The notes: generated by a model not told the origin, from the letters alone. DNA of 60,000 bases from Symbiodinium natans (GCA_905221605.1 CAJNDS010002070.1:402296-462295); one strand, 5' to 3'. Shown: positions 20,059-31,401, counted from the stretch's first letter. Numbers and translations: made by a program.

Positions 20059-20380
20059 GTACATCTGTTTTGTCTTGCAGAAGTTGAGGGCGCAGGGTGC
20101 AGCCAAACGAGGAAAACCCAAACAACCTAGGGCTAAGTTTCGTGATCCGTACATCTTGGCTTGTTGGTTTCTGCCCCATCTCAGAGTAGCAGTTGGCCTG
20201 TGTTCTTGAGGCTTTGCATGCCTACAATTGCATATGCATTTAATTCTCGTTACACCACGAACTCTCAACCGCATTCTTAAGTCCAAGGTCCTCGCACTCG
20301 AAGTTGTTCATAAACTCGAGGCTTTCGGAGCCCAGAAGAATTGAGCTTGATGGTTTCAGTCCAGCAGATGTGGAAGCATC
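20059..20380. other. Downstream of the last recognised hydrolase exon
   Basis: If exon 20017 is not spliced at GT 20059, its frame runs to TAG at 20128-20130 with a non-homologous tail, so splicing is more likely. Nothing else is seen. Confidence 0.4.
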
Positions 20381-20620
20381 ATGAATCATGCAAGAGCTCA
20401 GCAAGATCGTTCTACTTTGCTATCATCCCTCCGTGTTCACCAGAAAGAGCGGGAAAGCTACATAACATGCTTTAAGGCCCTTCAGCTTGTGCAGATCAGG
20501 CCACGATCTCACCTCTGCCCAGGCAAAGCGGGAAAGCCCGTTATCATGACCTCCTTCCACTCGGAAGAAAACCAGGCAGACAGGGACCCAACGCGCCGGG
20601 CCCCGGCCACTAAAGCCTGA
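20381..20620 (+). CDS. Candidate 79-codon ORF/exon
   Basis: ATG-opened frame containing QQDRSTLLSSLRVHQKERES then YITCFKALQLVQ, TGA at 20618-20620. Basic and helical. Whether it is one exon is unclear. Confidence 0.3.
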   Translation: MNHARAQQDRSTLLSSLRVHQKERESYITCFKALQLVQIRPRSHLCPGKAGKPVIMTSFHSEENQADRDPTRRAPATKA

Positions 20621-20885
20621 ACCCGAAGCTTGCTGAAAACCCCTTGGGCCGCTCCAGGTTTCTGGCTGTGCCTGCGATTCATTTCTTTGGCTTTCCCGGA
20701 TCCCAGGCTGAATTCAGGGCAGGACTTTCTTTTTCGTCCCTAAACCGCTACGACGGTCAGAGGACATCAGCTGAATTCGACGGCTCGAGGTTGAGCCCCA
20801 GGGTAGCCAAGGCTTGGTAAGGGGAATTGGCCAAAAGGCACTGAAAGCCAAGGATACTACACAGTCTCACCTCCACGGCTACCAG

Positions 20886-21013
20886 CGCACCTCTTCGAAG
20901 ATCCCACGAAGATGCTCAGCGGCATCATGAAGCAAACAACTTGGCCAGTTCTGGTGGAGTATGGCGCGGATCCAAATAAATTGTTGGTTCGCAATCATAT
21001 GTTTGGGCAATAG
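20886..21013 (+). CDS. Ankyrin-like exon
   Basis: After CTACCAG (AG 20884-20885). The frame contains HLFEDPTKMLSGIMKQTTWP then VLVEYGADPNKLLVRN, and ends at TAG 21011. 'LVEYGADPN' is the classic second helix and hairpin start of an ankyrin repeat (known). Only one partial repeat is visible, so the call rests on that motif. Confidence 0.38.
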
Positions 21014-21652
21014 ATGTTTTTGCGTTCGACGTAAAAGTTTTGATTGTGCCGCTCTCGAATCTAGACGAGGGCTTCGAAGCTGCCCTACGCAGGCCCAACC
21101 GTTCGAGACGACTGCGTTGACCTACATGCTGCATGCAATCTGAAGCCCTAAGCCGAAGATGGCCTTGCAATGTCCGAAACCTCCAAGCATTTTCAACCCA
21201 GCTTGTCAGTTTCCAGCTTGTTGGTCTAAAGGCCCCATTTGGAGTCCGCATTCCCCATAAAAATCTGAAGCTGCCCATACAAAACCACCACTGTAATTAT
21301 GCCGAGTTGTACTGAGCTACACCCCTTGAGTCTTCCAGCCTGAGCACTCAACAAAAGTCGAATTAAATCCACGACCTGAGAGCCGCATCCAGGAAGAAGG
21401 ACAGTCTCAGCGACGCTGCAAAGGGGCCATTCACCTGCCTGAAGAAGCTCGGCAAGCTTTGTGTGAGGGGCATTGGAGTCCGGTGCAGGGCTCCTCCCCT
21501 CAGATACTGGTCAAAAATGGGTGGGTACGCCGGGAGGGCAGGAACTCTGGTTCGGGGTGTTAGATTTCAACTCAGCCCAAAGGTTTCGAGAGAAGTTGGG
21601 CTTTCAAAATAAAAGATGAAGACTCCAGAGACAGCCCACAACCCTGGAGCAG
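21014..21652. other. No firm exon
   Basis: A short frame at 21430-21490 (AIHLPEEARQALCEG) could be coding but has no clear borders. Confidence 0.3.
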
Positions 21653-21748
21653 GAAGCCTTTGTTCTGCGACTGCTTCGCCAAGCACGAGGCGCAGAACAA
21701 CATGGCCGATGGCACGCCATGCAAGCCGGAGGGCACCATAGAGAAGCT
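21653..21748 (+). CDS. Candidate exon, Cys-containing
   Basis: After CCTGGAGCAG (AG 21651-21652). Frame KPLFCDCFAKHEAQNNMADG then TPCKPEGTIEKLD, with nearly all third bases G/C. C-x-C and a later Cys could bind metal. 3' end not fixed. Confidence 0.4.
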
Positions 21749-21876
21749 TGACTTGCGTAGTGCTTGGTACGAAACGCGTTCAACGCTTGAACATATGGGA
21801 ACATTTGGGAACATTGTTGATTTTACATATTGGGGTTCACACTTCTTTTCAGGAGCGCAGGGTCTGCGCGTGAGAG

Positions 21877-22203
21877 GTGCTGTGCCCAGGGGATGCCGTG
21901 GTCGGGAAATTTGTCAGGTCACCTTGCCAAGCAAAAGTCCCTACACTCCAACCGCGGGAGCCCAAAGTGGACAGCGCACTGACAGGAACGCACGCCGACA
22001 CGCCCGTTGTGCCTAAGGTAAACGGAGTCTGGGGTTGTGGTTTTGAGGGCCTTGCCCCTCCGAGGAACATCAGCATTGGCTTCCCGGAGATGGCCATGGA
22101 GGATCCAAGCATCCTGCAGATGGACCCGCTCCTCGGCCATTCCGAGCACAACTTGATCAAAGCAGCCGACATAGGGTTCCGACGCATCCCGCAAGGCCAA
22201 TAA
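21877..22203 (+). CDS. Two candidate exons, last with TAA stop
   Basis: Microexon 21877-21917 (after GAGAG, donor GTCACC) reads VLCPGDAVVGKFVR. Exon 22065-22203 (after CGAG) reads NISIGFPEMAMEDPSILQMD then PLLGHSEHNLIKAADIGF and ends TAA 22201-22203. The two fit in phase only with a further exon or a different border. Third-position G/C is marked in the second. Confidence 0.45.
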   Translation: MLCPGDAVVGKFVRSPCQAKVPTLQPREPKVDSALTGTHADTPVVPKVNGVWGCGFEGLAPPRNISIGFPEMAMEDPSILQMDPLLGHSEHNLIKAADIGFRRIPQGQ

Positions 22204-22335
22204 GCGGCGTCGTCAGCCGTGACTTGCAAGAGAGCTTGAAGACCCTGCCCCGATGCCCTAAAGTCCTCAAAGCTTGATGTCCCCAAAAAAATCCCCAAAC
22301 CCTGAAAGCCCCAAATTCCGGAACCTCCAAAAGTG

Positions 22336-22481
22336 CGCACACACACAAATGCACACACGCACACTCACACTCACACTCACACTCACACTCACACTCACAC
22401 TCACACTCACACTCACACTCACACTCACACTCACACTCACATTCTCTCTCACACACTCTCTCTCTCTCTCACACACACACA

Positions 22482-22514
<33 letters not shown>

Positions 22515-23402
22515 ACGGATCGTACGCGCACCGCACCCATACAAACACGCACACGATCGCACACGCACGCACACATACACCAAACAAACAAACAAACAAA
22601 CAAACAAACAAACAAACAAACAAACAAACAAACAAACAAACAAACAAACAAACAAACACACACACACACAACACAAACAAACAAACAAACAAACAAACAA
22701 ACAAACAAACAAACAAACAAAAAACAAACAAACAAACAAACAAGCAAACAAACAAACAAACACACAAACAAACAAACAAACAAACAAACAACCAACCAAA
22801 CAAACAAACAAACAAACACACAAACAAACAAACAAACAAACAAACAAACAAACAAACAAACAAACAAACAAACAAACAAACAAACAAACAAACAAACAAA
22901 CAAACAAACAAACACACAAACAAACACACAAACAAACAAACAAACAAACAAACAAGCAAACAAACAAACAAACAAACACACAAACAAACACACACACACA
23001 CACACAAACAAACACACAAACAAACAAACAAACAAACAAGCAAACAAGCAAGCAAGCAAGCAAGCAAACAAACAAACAAACACACAGACAAACAAACAAA
23101 CAAGCAAGCAAGCAAGCAAGCAAACAAACAAACAACAACTAGCGAAAACAAACAAACAGACAGACACACAGACAGACGGACGGACAGACAGAAAGACAGA
23201 CAAACAAACAGAAGACACAGAGAGAGAGACCGACAGACGGACAGACAGACAGATAGACAGACAGACGCACAGACAGACAGGCAGGCAGACATCACTCACT
23301 CACTCGCTCGCTCGCTTACTCACTCACTCACTCACTCGCTCACTCACTCACTCACTCACACACTCACTACACACAATTCTCTCTCACACGCTCGCACACA
23401 CT
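22336..23402. repeat. 1.07-kb compound microsatellite
   Basis: In order: (CACACT)n to about 22440, CT/CA runs to 22520, then about 570 nt of (AAAC)n/(CAAA)n with CACA interruptions (22577-23150), (CAGA)n (23150-23290), then (CACT)n. Very strong strand asymmetry, with one strand almost free of G. Open frames on both strands (QTNK, CLFV repeats) are by-products. Confidence 0.98.
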
Positions 23403-23647
23403 TCTTTCTGACTGCCTAATTTGCTGCAGATTTCCACAGTCAGGAAGTCCTACAAGGGACCCTCCTCGCCACAGCACCCGGGCACCGATATGGCTTAAGG
23501 AGTGTTTTCAGGCTATGGGGCGGGTTAAGGTTAGGGCTTGAACAGGTTTGAAGGGGTTCTTGCAAACTCTGTACTCGAAACCCTGTTCAGGTTCAGGGCT
23601 GGCGGAAGAGGGTCGAAATCTGCCCATGCGTACACGGTCGAACTCAG

Positions 23648-23755
23648 CAGACCACGAGTCGACCTGAAAAAGTTGGAGGTCAACCCCGTGACTCTGGAGT
23701 CCATCCTGTCCCCCATCGAGAATTCCCTCTCACTCACGCTCGAAACACTCGCATG
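23648..23755 (+). CDS. Candidate exon
   Basis: After CGAACTCAG. The frame reads RVDLKKLEVNPVTLESILSP then IENSLSLTLETLA with G/C third bases. Likely GC donor near 23756. Confidence 0.42.
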
Positions 23756-23874
23756 CACAACCCTCCTCCTCTGCCATGTCGCCTACCGGTCAACCAACCC
23801 TGAATTTATTCCATCCAAACACGAGAAGCCTCGGGCGCTAGGGCCTTTCATGCCCCAAACCCCATCAACTCAAG

Positions 23875-24001
23875 GCAGCCGCACAGCCCCTCGGCTGCGA
23901 GCATCGGCGAGGAGGATGCGCCCTCCATGGGAGGCGGTCTCTCTGCAGCTTGGGCAGTCAAGAAAGGGCTTACCGTGTTGGCTCAGGCTTCAAGAATATG
24001 A
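23875..24001 (+). CDS. Candidate terminal exon, TGA stop
   Basis: After CAACTCAAG (AG 23873-23874). Frame SPSAASIGEEDAPSMGGGLS then AAWAVKKGLTVLAQASRI, TGA 23999-24001. A GC donor at 23985 could remove the last codons. Strong third-position G/C bias. Confidence 0.48.
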
Positions 24002-24217
24002 ATATTCCAAGGTTCAGTGAAGTTCAGTGCATGAGCGATTCTAGTGAGCATATTCGCTTGGTGACACGGACTGTGTAGGACCCATGTCTCGCCGGATTTT
24101 GGCGGAATCCAAATGGCCCTGGAAGTGACACCTCCGCTGTTTTGTTATGTGAGGAAGCCTCTGCGCACGTTCCCCGACTGCGCACCTAAGCGCTGAACCG
24201 CTGCACCGGTGCAAAAG

Positions 24218-24307
24218 GAGATGAAACGGATCGATGTCGACAAGGAAGAGGACGAAGAGGATGAGTGGCAAGAGCAAAGGGGCTCGATAATGTCCTTCAC
24301 CGCTTGA
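24218..24307 (+). CDS. Candidate exon, highly acidic
   Basis: After CAAAAG. Frame EMKRIDVDKEEDEEDEWQEQ then RGSIMSFTA and TGA 24305. A 15-residue run dominated by Glu/Asp. Acidic linker of unknown protein. Confidence 0.48.
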   Translation, partial: EMKRIDVDKEEDEEDEWQEQRGSIMSFTA

Positions 24308-24726
24308 GCTCGATGTTTTTGCTGCTGAGGGTGTTAGGGGTTTAAAGTAGGGAGCGTGTGGCATTTGTTCCACGCAGGGTCCGGGGAAATCCGAAGGCGT
24401 ATAGGGCATGCAGGCTTGAGACAGCGGTGATTTGGGTACAGGCTGGAGGTTCAAGTGGCACTGTGAGCATGCTTTGGAAGTGGTGTCTTGGATGACGATA
24501 ACCACTGGTCCTCCAGGCTATTTCGATGCTAGGCAAGCAGCGCGAACGCTTGCGGCTGACCAAGCAGCAGCAAGTTTTGTTGCCTGCTCGTGAAGAACCT
24601 GAGCTGGGCGTCTCTAAAGTCGAGGCTAACCAGGGCTTTTGTAGAAGGAAATCAAAGCCGCCACGAGCAACCCCGAAGTAGCAAAGTGTTCGCCGTTCCG
24701 GTCACCTTCGAGACACCCAAAACGGC

Positions 24727-24811
24727 ATGGCGCGATACGTCGCACATCACGTGCCGTCGTGGAATCAGCTGCCCAAGGCAGCGGCCTACGTAGCACCAGC
24801 AAAGCAAGCGG
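24727..24811 (+). CDS. Candidate first exon with ATG
   Basis: ATG 24727 opens MARYVAHHVPSWNQLPKAAA then YVAPAKQAG and meets GTAGGG at 24812. Third positions are almost all G/C or A. No DinoSL-type acceptor can be confirmed upstream. Confidence 0.43.
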
Positions 24812-25721
24812 GTAGGGTTCGAAATATCTAGAAGAAGCGGCCCTAAACACGATCACTAAACCAAGAACTGCCCCCAATTCCTGCAATCCTGGAGCAGTCG
24901 GCTGTTCACCGCACCCTATCCAACGCGAGCTCTTGCTCTCCGTCTGACCAAAAGACTTGCTGAGCTTTCGGGGCCATTCGTCTTTGTTTTTCTTTCCCCC
25001 GTTTAGGATTAAGGCTTTAGGATGGCTCAGGGCCTCGGGTATGCGGAGGGCATGTAGTTTAGAGCCAGAAGTGCGGTGTGGTTGCGACAATGGTTTGCCT
25101 TTTTTTTGCTAAGAGTTGAGGGTTCATTTCTAAGAGTTTGGGTTTAGAAATTTGCTACGTGTCTTGGTTCGGTGGACTTGGCAACATGTGATTGTTCTGT
25201 GGACCTCCCGCCGCTCTGGCTTAAGCCAAGCTGACGGCCACTGTCTGCGGCAGAAAAAAACACCGGGAGCCAAGCCGCCTGCAGACCCCAGAGTGTGCGG
25301 CCCAACCCACAACCCCAGCCCTCAGCAAATTTTGGGTGCTTTAGGGTTTGGCTTAAACCAGTGAGCCCTGAACTCCGACACGCCCCTGATGTTTCAACCA
25401 CCTCAAACCCTGAAGCGACCCGAAGCCCTTCTATACAAGCCCATTCTAAGAATTTTGGAATGTAGGGGGAAGTCGGGGGAAGCCACGGAAGCCAAAGATG
25501 GAGCTCTCATGGCTGCCGCGGCAACTTCGGCGCGCCGAGCCCACTCCGAGGCCGCGGGGTGATTCGAGCGTCTGCGTCCGTTAGAGTTCGAGTGCTCGCG
25601 TTTGTTTCGTGTATGTTAGAGGCGGTGGGAGGGGGGGGGGGGGGGGGGGGGGGTGGGCGGGGGTGGGGCGAGGGGCTGCTTGGTTTCATTCTGAAGCTTC
25701 ATGTTCAAGACCTCGGCTCAG
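24812..25721. other. Mostly non-coding; poly-G tract
   Basis: Weak coding-like stretches at 25231-25317 and 25485-25558 (several frames open). G homopolymer at 25631-25653. Confidence 0.35.
25631..25653. repeat. G23 homopolymer
   Basis: Twenty-three consecutive G with further G runs on both sides. Strong quadruplex candidate. Confidence 0.98.
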
Positions 25722-25811
25722 GAGGCATTTGAGAGCAAGATCGGCTTGCAAATGGGACAGAGCCGAGGGCTTGATAACTTGTTCGCTTCGACTAGGCGCG
25801 AGCGCTGCTAG
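25722..25811 (+). CDS. Candidate exon or C-terminus
   Basis: After GGCTCAG (AG 25720-25721). Frame EAFESKIGLQMGQSRGLDNL then FASTRRERC, TAG 25809-25811. A GC donor at 25796 is an alternative end. The frame is also open back to ATG 25701. Confidence 0.43.
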   Translation, partial: EAFESKIGLQMGQSRGLDNLFASTRRERC

Positions 25812-26370
25812 ACTGGGATCGCGGGACCCCATGGATGTTCCCCACTCGCAGTTTGGACCTCACGTTAGCCCAGTTCGTGTTCCTCTGAGAACAGACGTGT
25901 TGCGACCTTCAAGGTGATAGTCGAGGATTCGAGTCTAGAGGTTGAACAACAGTTGTTGGGTTTGGACATGAGACGGTCTATGAAAGTTTTGATGGCCGAG
26001 CACATGTAGCTCTGAAACAGTCACAGTGGGCTTGAAGCCTGTTAGTCGTATACTTGGAAATCGTTTAGCTGAAGGTCTGAGAAACCCACCAGCCCGAACC
26101 GACAATATGTGAAAGATCCACGTGAGTCACGGACGGCTTCAGTGGCAGGCGCCGATGCGGTTGCCGCAAGTGTGCTTCGGAGGATGATTATGATTGGGCT
26201 TGCTCTTTGTGTGAATTTTTGCTTCGCTGGAACTGGTAATCCAAAGGGATGACATGACTTCGATCCGTTGCTCCCCGCCCTTTGTTGTCGGGTTGTTAGA
26301 GATGTTCAAAACCACACCCATGCTCCTTGCCTCCTCGCCCGGCGCCAGGTCTCCTGGGCCTGGTCCATGG
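25812..26370. other. No gene seen
   Basis: Nothing recognised apart from short unsupported frames. Confidence 0.35.
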
Positions 26371-26605
26371 AGTGCCCCCAGAGAAGCCCGCAGAGAGTCC
26401 CGCCCAGTATCCTGGAGCGCCATTCTTCAGAGAAGCCGGCAAAAAGTCCTGCCGAGTATTCCTGGAGTGCAATTCTTCAGAGAAGCCCACAAAGAATCCT
26501 GCCGAGTGGCCCGAGCTCGCAGGGATATCTCTGGAGCGATTTCAGGGAGACCCGCCGAACATCCTTGGAGTACCACCTCCAGGGAAGCGCGGAAAGCGAA
26601 GTATC
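26371..26605. repeat. Degenerate ~50-bp tandem repeat
   Basis: Four to five imperfect copies of a unit containing CCTGGAGYGC, ATTCTTCAGAGAAGCC and AGTCCTGCCGAGT. All three forward frames stay open across it, giving Pro/Lys/Ser-rich peptides with the same period. Confidence 0.8.
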
Positions 26606-27021
26606 CGTCATCACCTGTCCGAAAACGTCAGGATGGCTCCTACAGCAGGGCTTTCGTAGGGCAGCGGATCGAGACGAGACTTTTACTTGGGGTCTTGAGT
26701 GGTCTAGGTGTGTTGTGCTTTGTGGGTGTTTTGAGGGCAGGGTTTTGGGATGTTTTGGGTGCGCTGGTTTTAGGAGGCCACATGGCCAAAATGCCACTGC
26801 GTGGAAACACCTTCAGCCTTCAACCCTTAAAGACTCGTTGGTAAATGCCCTGAACTCCAAAGAGTTCAGACAACCTCGGGCCCCTTTCAGAAGCCACAGT
26901 CAACCTCCGGAGCCTCCCCCACAACTCCGAGGACCCCTCCAGTCGCGCGCCCAGTTTTCGGGGTCGTTGGCGGGCACCTGACCCCTGCGCATGAACTTCT
27001 AAAACCCGGTATATTGCTTGA
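26606..27021. other. No firm gene
   Basis: The long open frames continue from the repeat to about 26980 without splice signals or known motifs. Confidence 0.3.
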
Positions 27022-27070
27022 AACATGTTAACTTGTACAAGGACTCGACGCTCCCGCTGGTTGTGCCCAG
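27022..27070 (+). CDS. Candidate exon, 5' limit unclear
   Basis: Frame HVNLYKDSTLPLVVPR to a GT at 27071, with G/C third bases. No acceptor AG within 20 nt upstream. Confidence 0.3.
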
Positions 27071-27291
27071 GTCCATGTCCTCCCCACTAAACCCACTTCT
27101 CACGGTTAGAGTCTTTTTGGATTTTGCCGGCTCTACACTTGGGATGTCGTGTAACAACAAGGTGCAACCTTCCATCTTGTTTCCTTGTTGTAAGTGCTTT
27201 TCATGCCAGAAACGCTTGCGTGTTTGAAATGTCTTCACCTCCGAAAATAGAGAACCCCAAAAGAACTAAGCGCTTGTTGTGCATGACATGC

Positions 27292-27342
27292 AGTGCGGCC
27301 ACTGGTACAAGATCTCCGGGAAACGAAGTCCAAAGAGGAACA
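27292..27342 (+). CDS. Candidate exon, frame ambiguous
   Basis: AG at 27290-27291 and GT at 27343 bound a 51-nt stretch open in more than one frame: CGHWYKISGKRSPKRNR or RPLVQDLRETKSKEEQ. Confidence 0.35.
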
Positions 27343-27417
27343 GGTTTGTGTCAACGCAGCTGTGGATGGCCTAGTCTGTACTGTTCTTCACACAGCGAGG
27401 CATCATGCTGATGCAAG

Positions 27418-27508
27418 CTTCAACGGTCCAATTCCGGTTTTGGCCATCGGTAGCATTCTCGACGAACTCCACCTCCAAGAATGCAGCACCAAGTGCAAGG
27501 AACAAGCT
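27418..27508 (+). CDS. Candidate exon
   Basis: Acceptor GATGCAAG (AG 27416-27417), donor GTACCT 27509. The peptide has FNGPIPVLAIGSILDELHLQ then ECSTKCKEQA. Reads as a globular fold, unnamed. Confidence 0.47.
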
Positions 27509-28304
27509 GTACCTCAAACACCTCAATGTTGGTTCAGGATTTTGAGGAGCCTGCAGTCCCAAACCCACAAGCCCGAACAAAAGCCCCAAGGTCCAGGCCC
27601 GAAAAACCCGGTTGGGCAAGTTGGGGGCACTCATAGCTCGATGCTTGGGCGGGAATCACTGGATTGAGGGTTTGGTTGGCTTGTCTGGCTCGTCTGGCTT
27701 GGTGTTCGGGTGTAGAGTCGAGTTTGCCCAGATTTTGTTCACGGTCCGGGCCCAGGACACCCGTGAGGGAGAGCGACATGGTTCCGGAAGGACAATCCTT
27801 GCTGGGTTCCCATCTCCATCAAGTTGGATACTAGTTGCATCAGGCATGCCGTGAAACTCTAAGGGAATTGTTAAGCAAGGAGTTTGGAGAATGATGTGGG
27901 CCCTCTTAAAATCCAGGCTCCTGTTTCCGCACTTTTGCAACACACTATTGTGCACTTTTGGAGAAGACCTTCAGGTTTAACACGTTTAACTCATGAGGGG
28001 GAAAAGCCACTTCTAGTTTGCGGATGTGGTAAACGAGGGTGGCTGGATCCAAGCTCTAAGGGGCATAATTATTGTGTTTTGAGTGGTTATTTAGGGAGCG
28101 CTTGGGGGCAGTTCAAGGCTCCAACGCGTGTCAAAGGCCCGCCCCACGCCACACCCACAAGACTCGCGCGAGGGTGCGTGGCGGAAGCCTACCACCACGG
28201 ACGGAAGGCGCCGAGGGATTTGGGCTCCAAGCTTTTTGCATCTTGAGAAGGTTCTGAAGTTCCAAAGTTCTGCGCGATTTCAGTCTTTTTTCTCTGAGCC
28301 CCAG
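27509..28304. other. No firm exon
   Basis: No stretch with both borders and a biased frame was found. Confidence 0.3.
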
Positions 28305-28373
28305 GGCCCTCGGCGTTCAGATCTTGAGGAGCTCAAGCGGTTGCGATGCGTTCCAAGGCGGCGGTTGCAGAAG
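28305..28373 (+). CDS. Candidate exon, strong borders
   Basis: Acceptor TTTTTTCTCTGAGCCCCAG (AG 28303-28304), donor GTGGTA 28374, 69 nt in phase 0. The peptide is GPRRSDLEELKRLRCVPRRR then LQK. Basic amphipathic helix. Confidence 0.52.
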
Positions 28374-28671
28374 GTGGTAGAGCCAGCGGCCTAAAGCCTT
28401 GGTGCCAAGGAAGATATGAATCTGAGTCTCGCACGTGCAGCATAGGGTCTCCAAAATTAGAAGCAGCAGTGGTGCCGAACAGCCCCTGTGCCACTTGCCT
28501 CCAAGTACTTCTTCGAACGAAACCCCTAACTGGTTGACAGCAACGCAAACCATGACGTATGGGGGGACGTTTAATTTAGTGACGGCAAATCTCACACAAA
28601 ATGTTCGTGGGGGACGCTGAGAACTCCTGGGGGGCTTGACGAACAAAGATCCCCCCGAAAAGCCTCAAAGA

Positions 28672-28769
28672 GGTGGAAAGCCCCGTCGCGGGGCATCTGC
28701 GGTGCCTGACAAGCTGCAACTTGCCGCACCTCAGAGGGAACCCGTGAAGACACAAAAGAAGTGGAGAAG
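28672..28769 (+). CDS. Candidate exon before a telomere-like intron
   Basis: Frame GGKPRRGASAVPDKLQLAAP then QREPVKTQKKWR, ending at GTTTAGGG (28770). The next 80 nt consist of degraded TTTAGGG units. 5' border near AG 28670-28671. Confidence 0.45.
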
Positions 28770-28853
28770 GTTTAGGGTTCAGGGTGGTGTTAGGATGTTG
28801 GGGTGTTAGGGTTTAGCAGGGTTTAGCAGGGTTTAGCATTTAGGGTTTAGGTT
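28770..28853. repeat. Degenerate TTTAGGG-type stretch
   Basis: Repeats of GGTTTAG, GTTAGGG and GGGTTTAGCA words directly after the putative donor at 28770. Confidence 0.8.
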
Positions 28854-31401
28854 TGTCCGTCATGAGTGGCTGAATGTAGCTTAAATGCCTCAGCGCGGCG
28901 CCAGATCATAGTTCATCATAACCTGTCTCCTTCGAAAAGCTTCCTCCAGGCCTTCCCTGGGACCGACTTCCAGGGGCTACGCAGATGCCTCAGCACTTGG
29001 GGGTGCCAGTGCTTCGGGATCTCGTTATGCTGTCTTGTGTGTTGTCTCGTAATGTATTGTAGTTGCAGGGCTGCCCATGACACTGCGGCAAGATTGCGCT
29101 GATGTTCCTTCAGGGACAGTTCAAAGCTTGGTACATGCGGACGTTGTGGTTTGCGTTGTGCGGGTGCTTAAGGTGTGCCTTCGGGTCTATAAGACTCCTG
29201 TTGGGTGCTGATGGGGGGGGGGGGGTATGCTGAGAACGTGTAGCGGCGATGAGCTTTCTTTGAGACCTGGCTCAGGCCCAAAGGGATCTTGGCCTCCCGG
29301 CTGCCGTCAGCTTCGGAGGTTAGAGTTTGAAGCTCCTTCAAGGAGTTTTTCAAGATCTTTTGGCAGATTGCGGTGTCGGCTGTGTGGCTTTCGGCTACCG
29401 TCGAACAACCCACGTTCCCGGGAAGCGGGGAGAGAAAAAACAGAGGCATGTGCTAGCCTCCAGGTTCCGGGTCGCTTGCAGAGGAGGGCAGCCACCGAGG
29501 ACGAGGGTTTCAAAATACAAAGCCGGATCGTTTTTGCCACTCTGGATTTTTTCGTCGGCTCCATTATGTGTTGAGCTCGAATAGGAAGATCTGAACACGT
29601 CCCAGATACACCGATATCAGTAGACTACCCAGAAACGTGCGCAGAGGGAAGCCCAAAACAACAACGACCTCTCCGAAACCCGAGCCCCTGCAAACTGCCG
29701 CCTCGGGGAGTGGTGGCGAGCTTAGAAGGGCTTAGGAGGGGGGCTTGATAGGGTTGAGGACGGAATGAGCATTTGGGGAAACCCAAGGTCCAGAACCTTC
29801 AGTTAGTTTGAGCTGTAATTCCCTATAAACCCACATCCCTGCGCGGGCTTCGCCTCAGGGCTCAGAAGACCGACTGTGTAGACTCTTTCAAAGGACGGCC
29901 TCCGCTCGCACCCGGCGTGGCCGCGCCAAAGGCTGGCAAATAGTCCCAAACTTGAACGGATCGGTCTATCTAGAGTATGAAGCTCAAGTCCGAGAGAGCC
30001 CACTCTGTAAAACAAGATCTTAGAGTCTTTTCAGGCTTCAGGCGCTTCACTTGCGTTAGTGCGGGTCAAGACAATCATCCTCAACCTTCAGTGGTACTTC
30101 CCAGATCCTATCCTACCCTGCCACGAAGCGAGAAAAGCCCCCTCACCCAGGCACGCGCGACCGCAGGGATGGACAAAGCCGTCAGCAGCACCAGCAGCAG
30201 CAGCTCGACTGCTAGAGGATGCTATGATGTGCTATAGGTGGCATTCGCTTGTATTGGTCTTAGTGTTTATGGCAAAGGTCAAAGGTCTCATTTACAAGTC
30301 GGGTTCTTTAGTTATGTCTTTCAGAGCTTGGACGCAGTACTAGGACTGCACCGACTTGACGCTTTTTCTTTGGTCTTGGGGCTATGGCTACTGAAGAATT
30401 CTGTGCGCTTTTGGAGCTTCGGCTTTTGGATGTAGCTTCGGTATTGCGACGTTTTCCTTCCAGGACGCGGTCTCGTGAGTCTCGTGGCACGCAAGTGCTG
30501 CTTGAGTGTAACAAGGCTCGCAGTCCTCTTGGCCTGATGGCCCTAAGCCTCGTCCCAGCCGCATTCAACCTCTCCGTTTGCCCGGTTCGCCCTCGATCGT
30601 GCAGTTGGAGTCGGAGACATATCAGTTGTCACTCTGATAAGTCCAACCACCAGCCTGACACGTTCAGATGTTCTGGAGGTTTCTTTCTGTCTATTTCTTG
30701 AATAATTATACATCGCGTGAAGGTAGGTCGCGCAGGGGGGGTCCCTGGGTCCAAGAATCGGCATCCCAGCAGACCCTGTGCAGCCCCTCGAGGTTTGGGG
30801 CTCAGGCTCTAAAGGGTACCAGAAATCAGATTCCCACAGGGCTTCTTGAGGCAGTGTAGGTTTCGGAGGTTCCGCTTGGAGCATTTCCCTCGAAAGCGCC
30901 ACAAAAGAACCGAACTCCACCAAACTGTCAAGCCTCCTCAAGGCAAGCCGCACGTCGCTCGCACACGCGCGTCAGCCCAGCCGCGCCCCCAACCTGGGGT
31001 TCATTTTTATGGGGCGCATTTGGCACGAAGGATGTAGCTTGTTGAAGGGTTTTAGGGTTAAGGCTCGGTTAAGGCTTCTTGAGCCTCGGGGAATTGGGTG
31101 AAGATTGAGGCTTAGGAGCTTTGGATTCCAGGCCTAGGGCTGAGGGAGAAGGATTTCCATGTAGCTTTACTATTGATTGATGACCTGGGGCGCAATGCTT
31201 TTTCGAGAGCAGGATGATGCTTTTGGTAAGATTGGCAAGGGAGGCGATGGGACTTGTGAACGTCACTTGCCTCTCATCATCTACCGGGTACAAAGAAACC
31301 GCCCCTGAAAACAGGGATTCCCCCAAACTAATAAGCATCCAAGTAAGCAATCTAGCGGCCACGACCGCGACCGCAAGCCCTAAGGCTTTTCTAAAGACAA
31401 G
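28854..31401. other. Several open frames, none with two good borders
   Basis: Protein-like frames at 28905-28982, 29327-29500, 30090-30230 and 30384-30560 (an ATG-opened frame MATEEFCALLELRLLDVASV). Acceptors and donors are unclear, so they are not called separately. G run at 29212-29225. Confidence 0.3.

Noticed and set aside
21849-22364. 171-codon minus-strand frame
   Set aside because: Antisense to better-bordered plus-strand exons at 21877 and 22065, and it runs into the CACTCA repeat.
22577-23150. CRISPR-like periodic array
   Set aside because: Four-base unit without unique spacers; eukaryotic microsatellite.
22469-23299. Long open frames on both strands in the microsatellite
   Set aside because: Peptides are pure repeats (QTNK, CLFV) of the simple sequence; no splice signals or codon bias.
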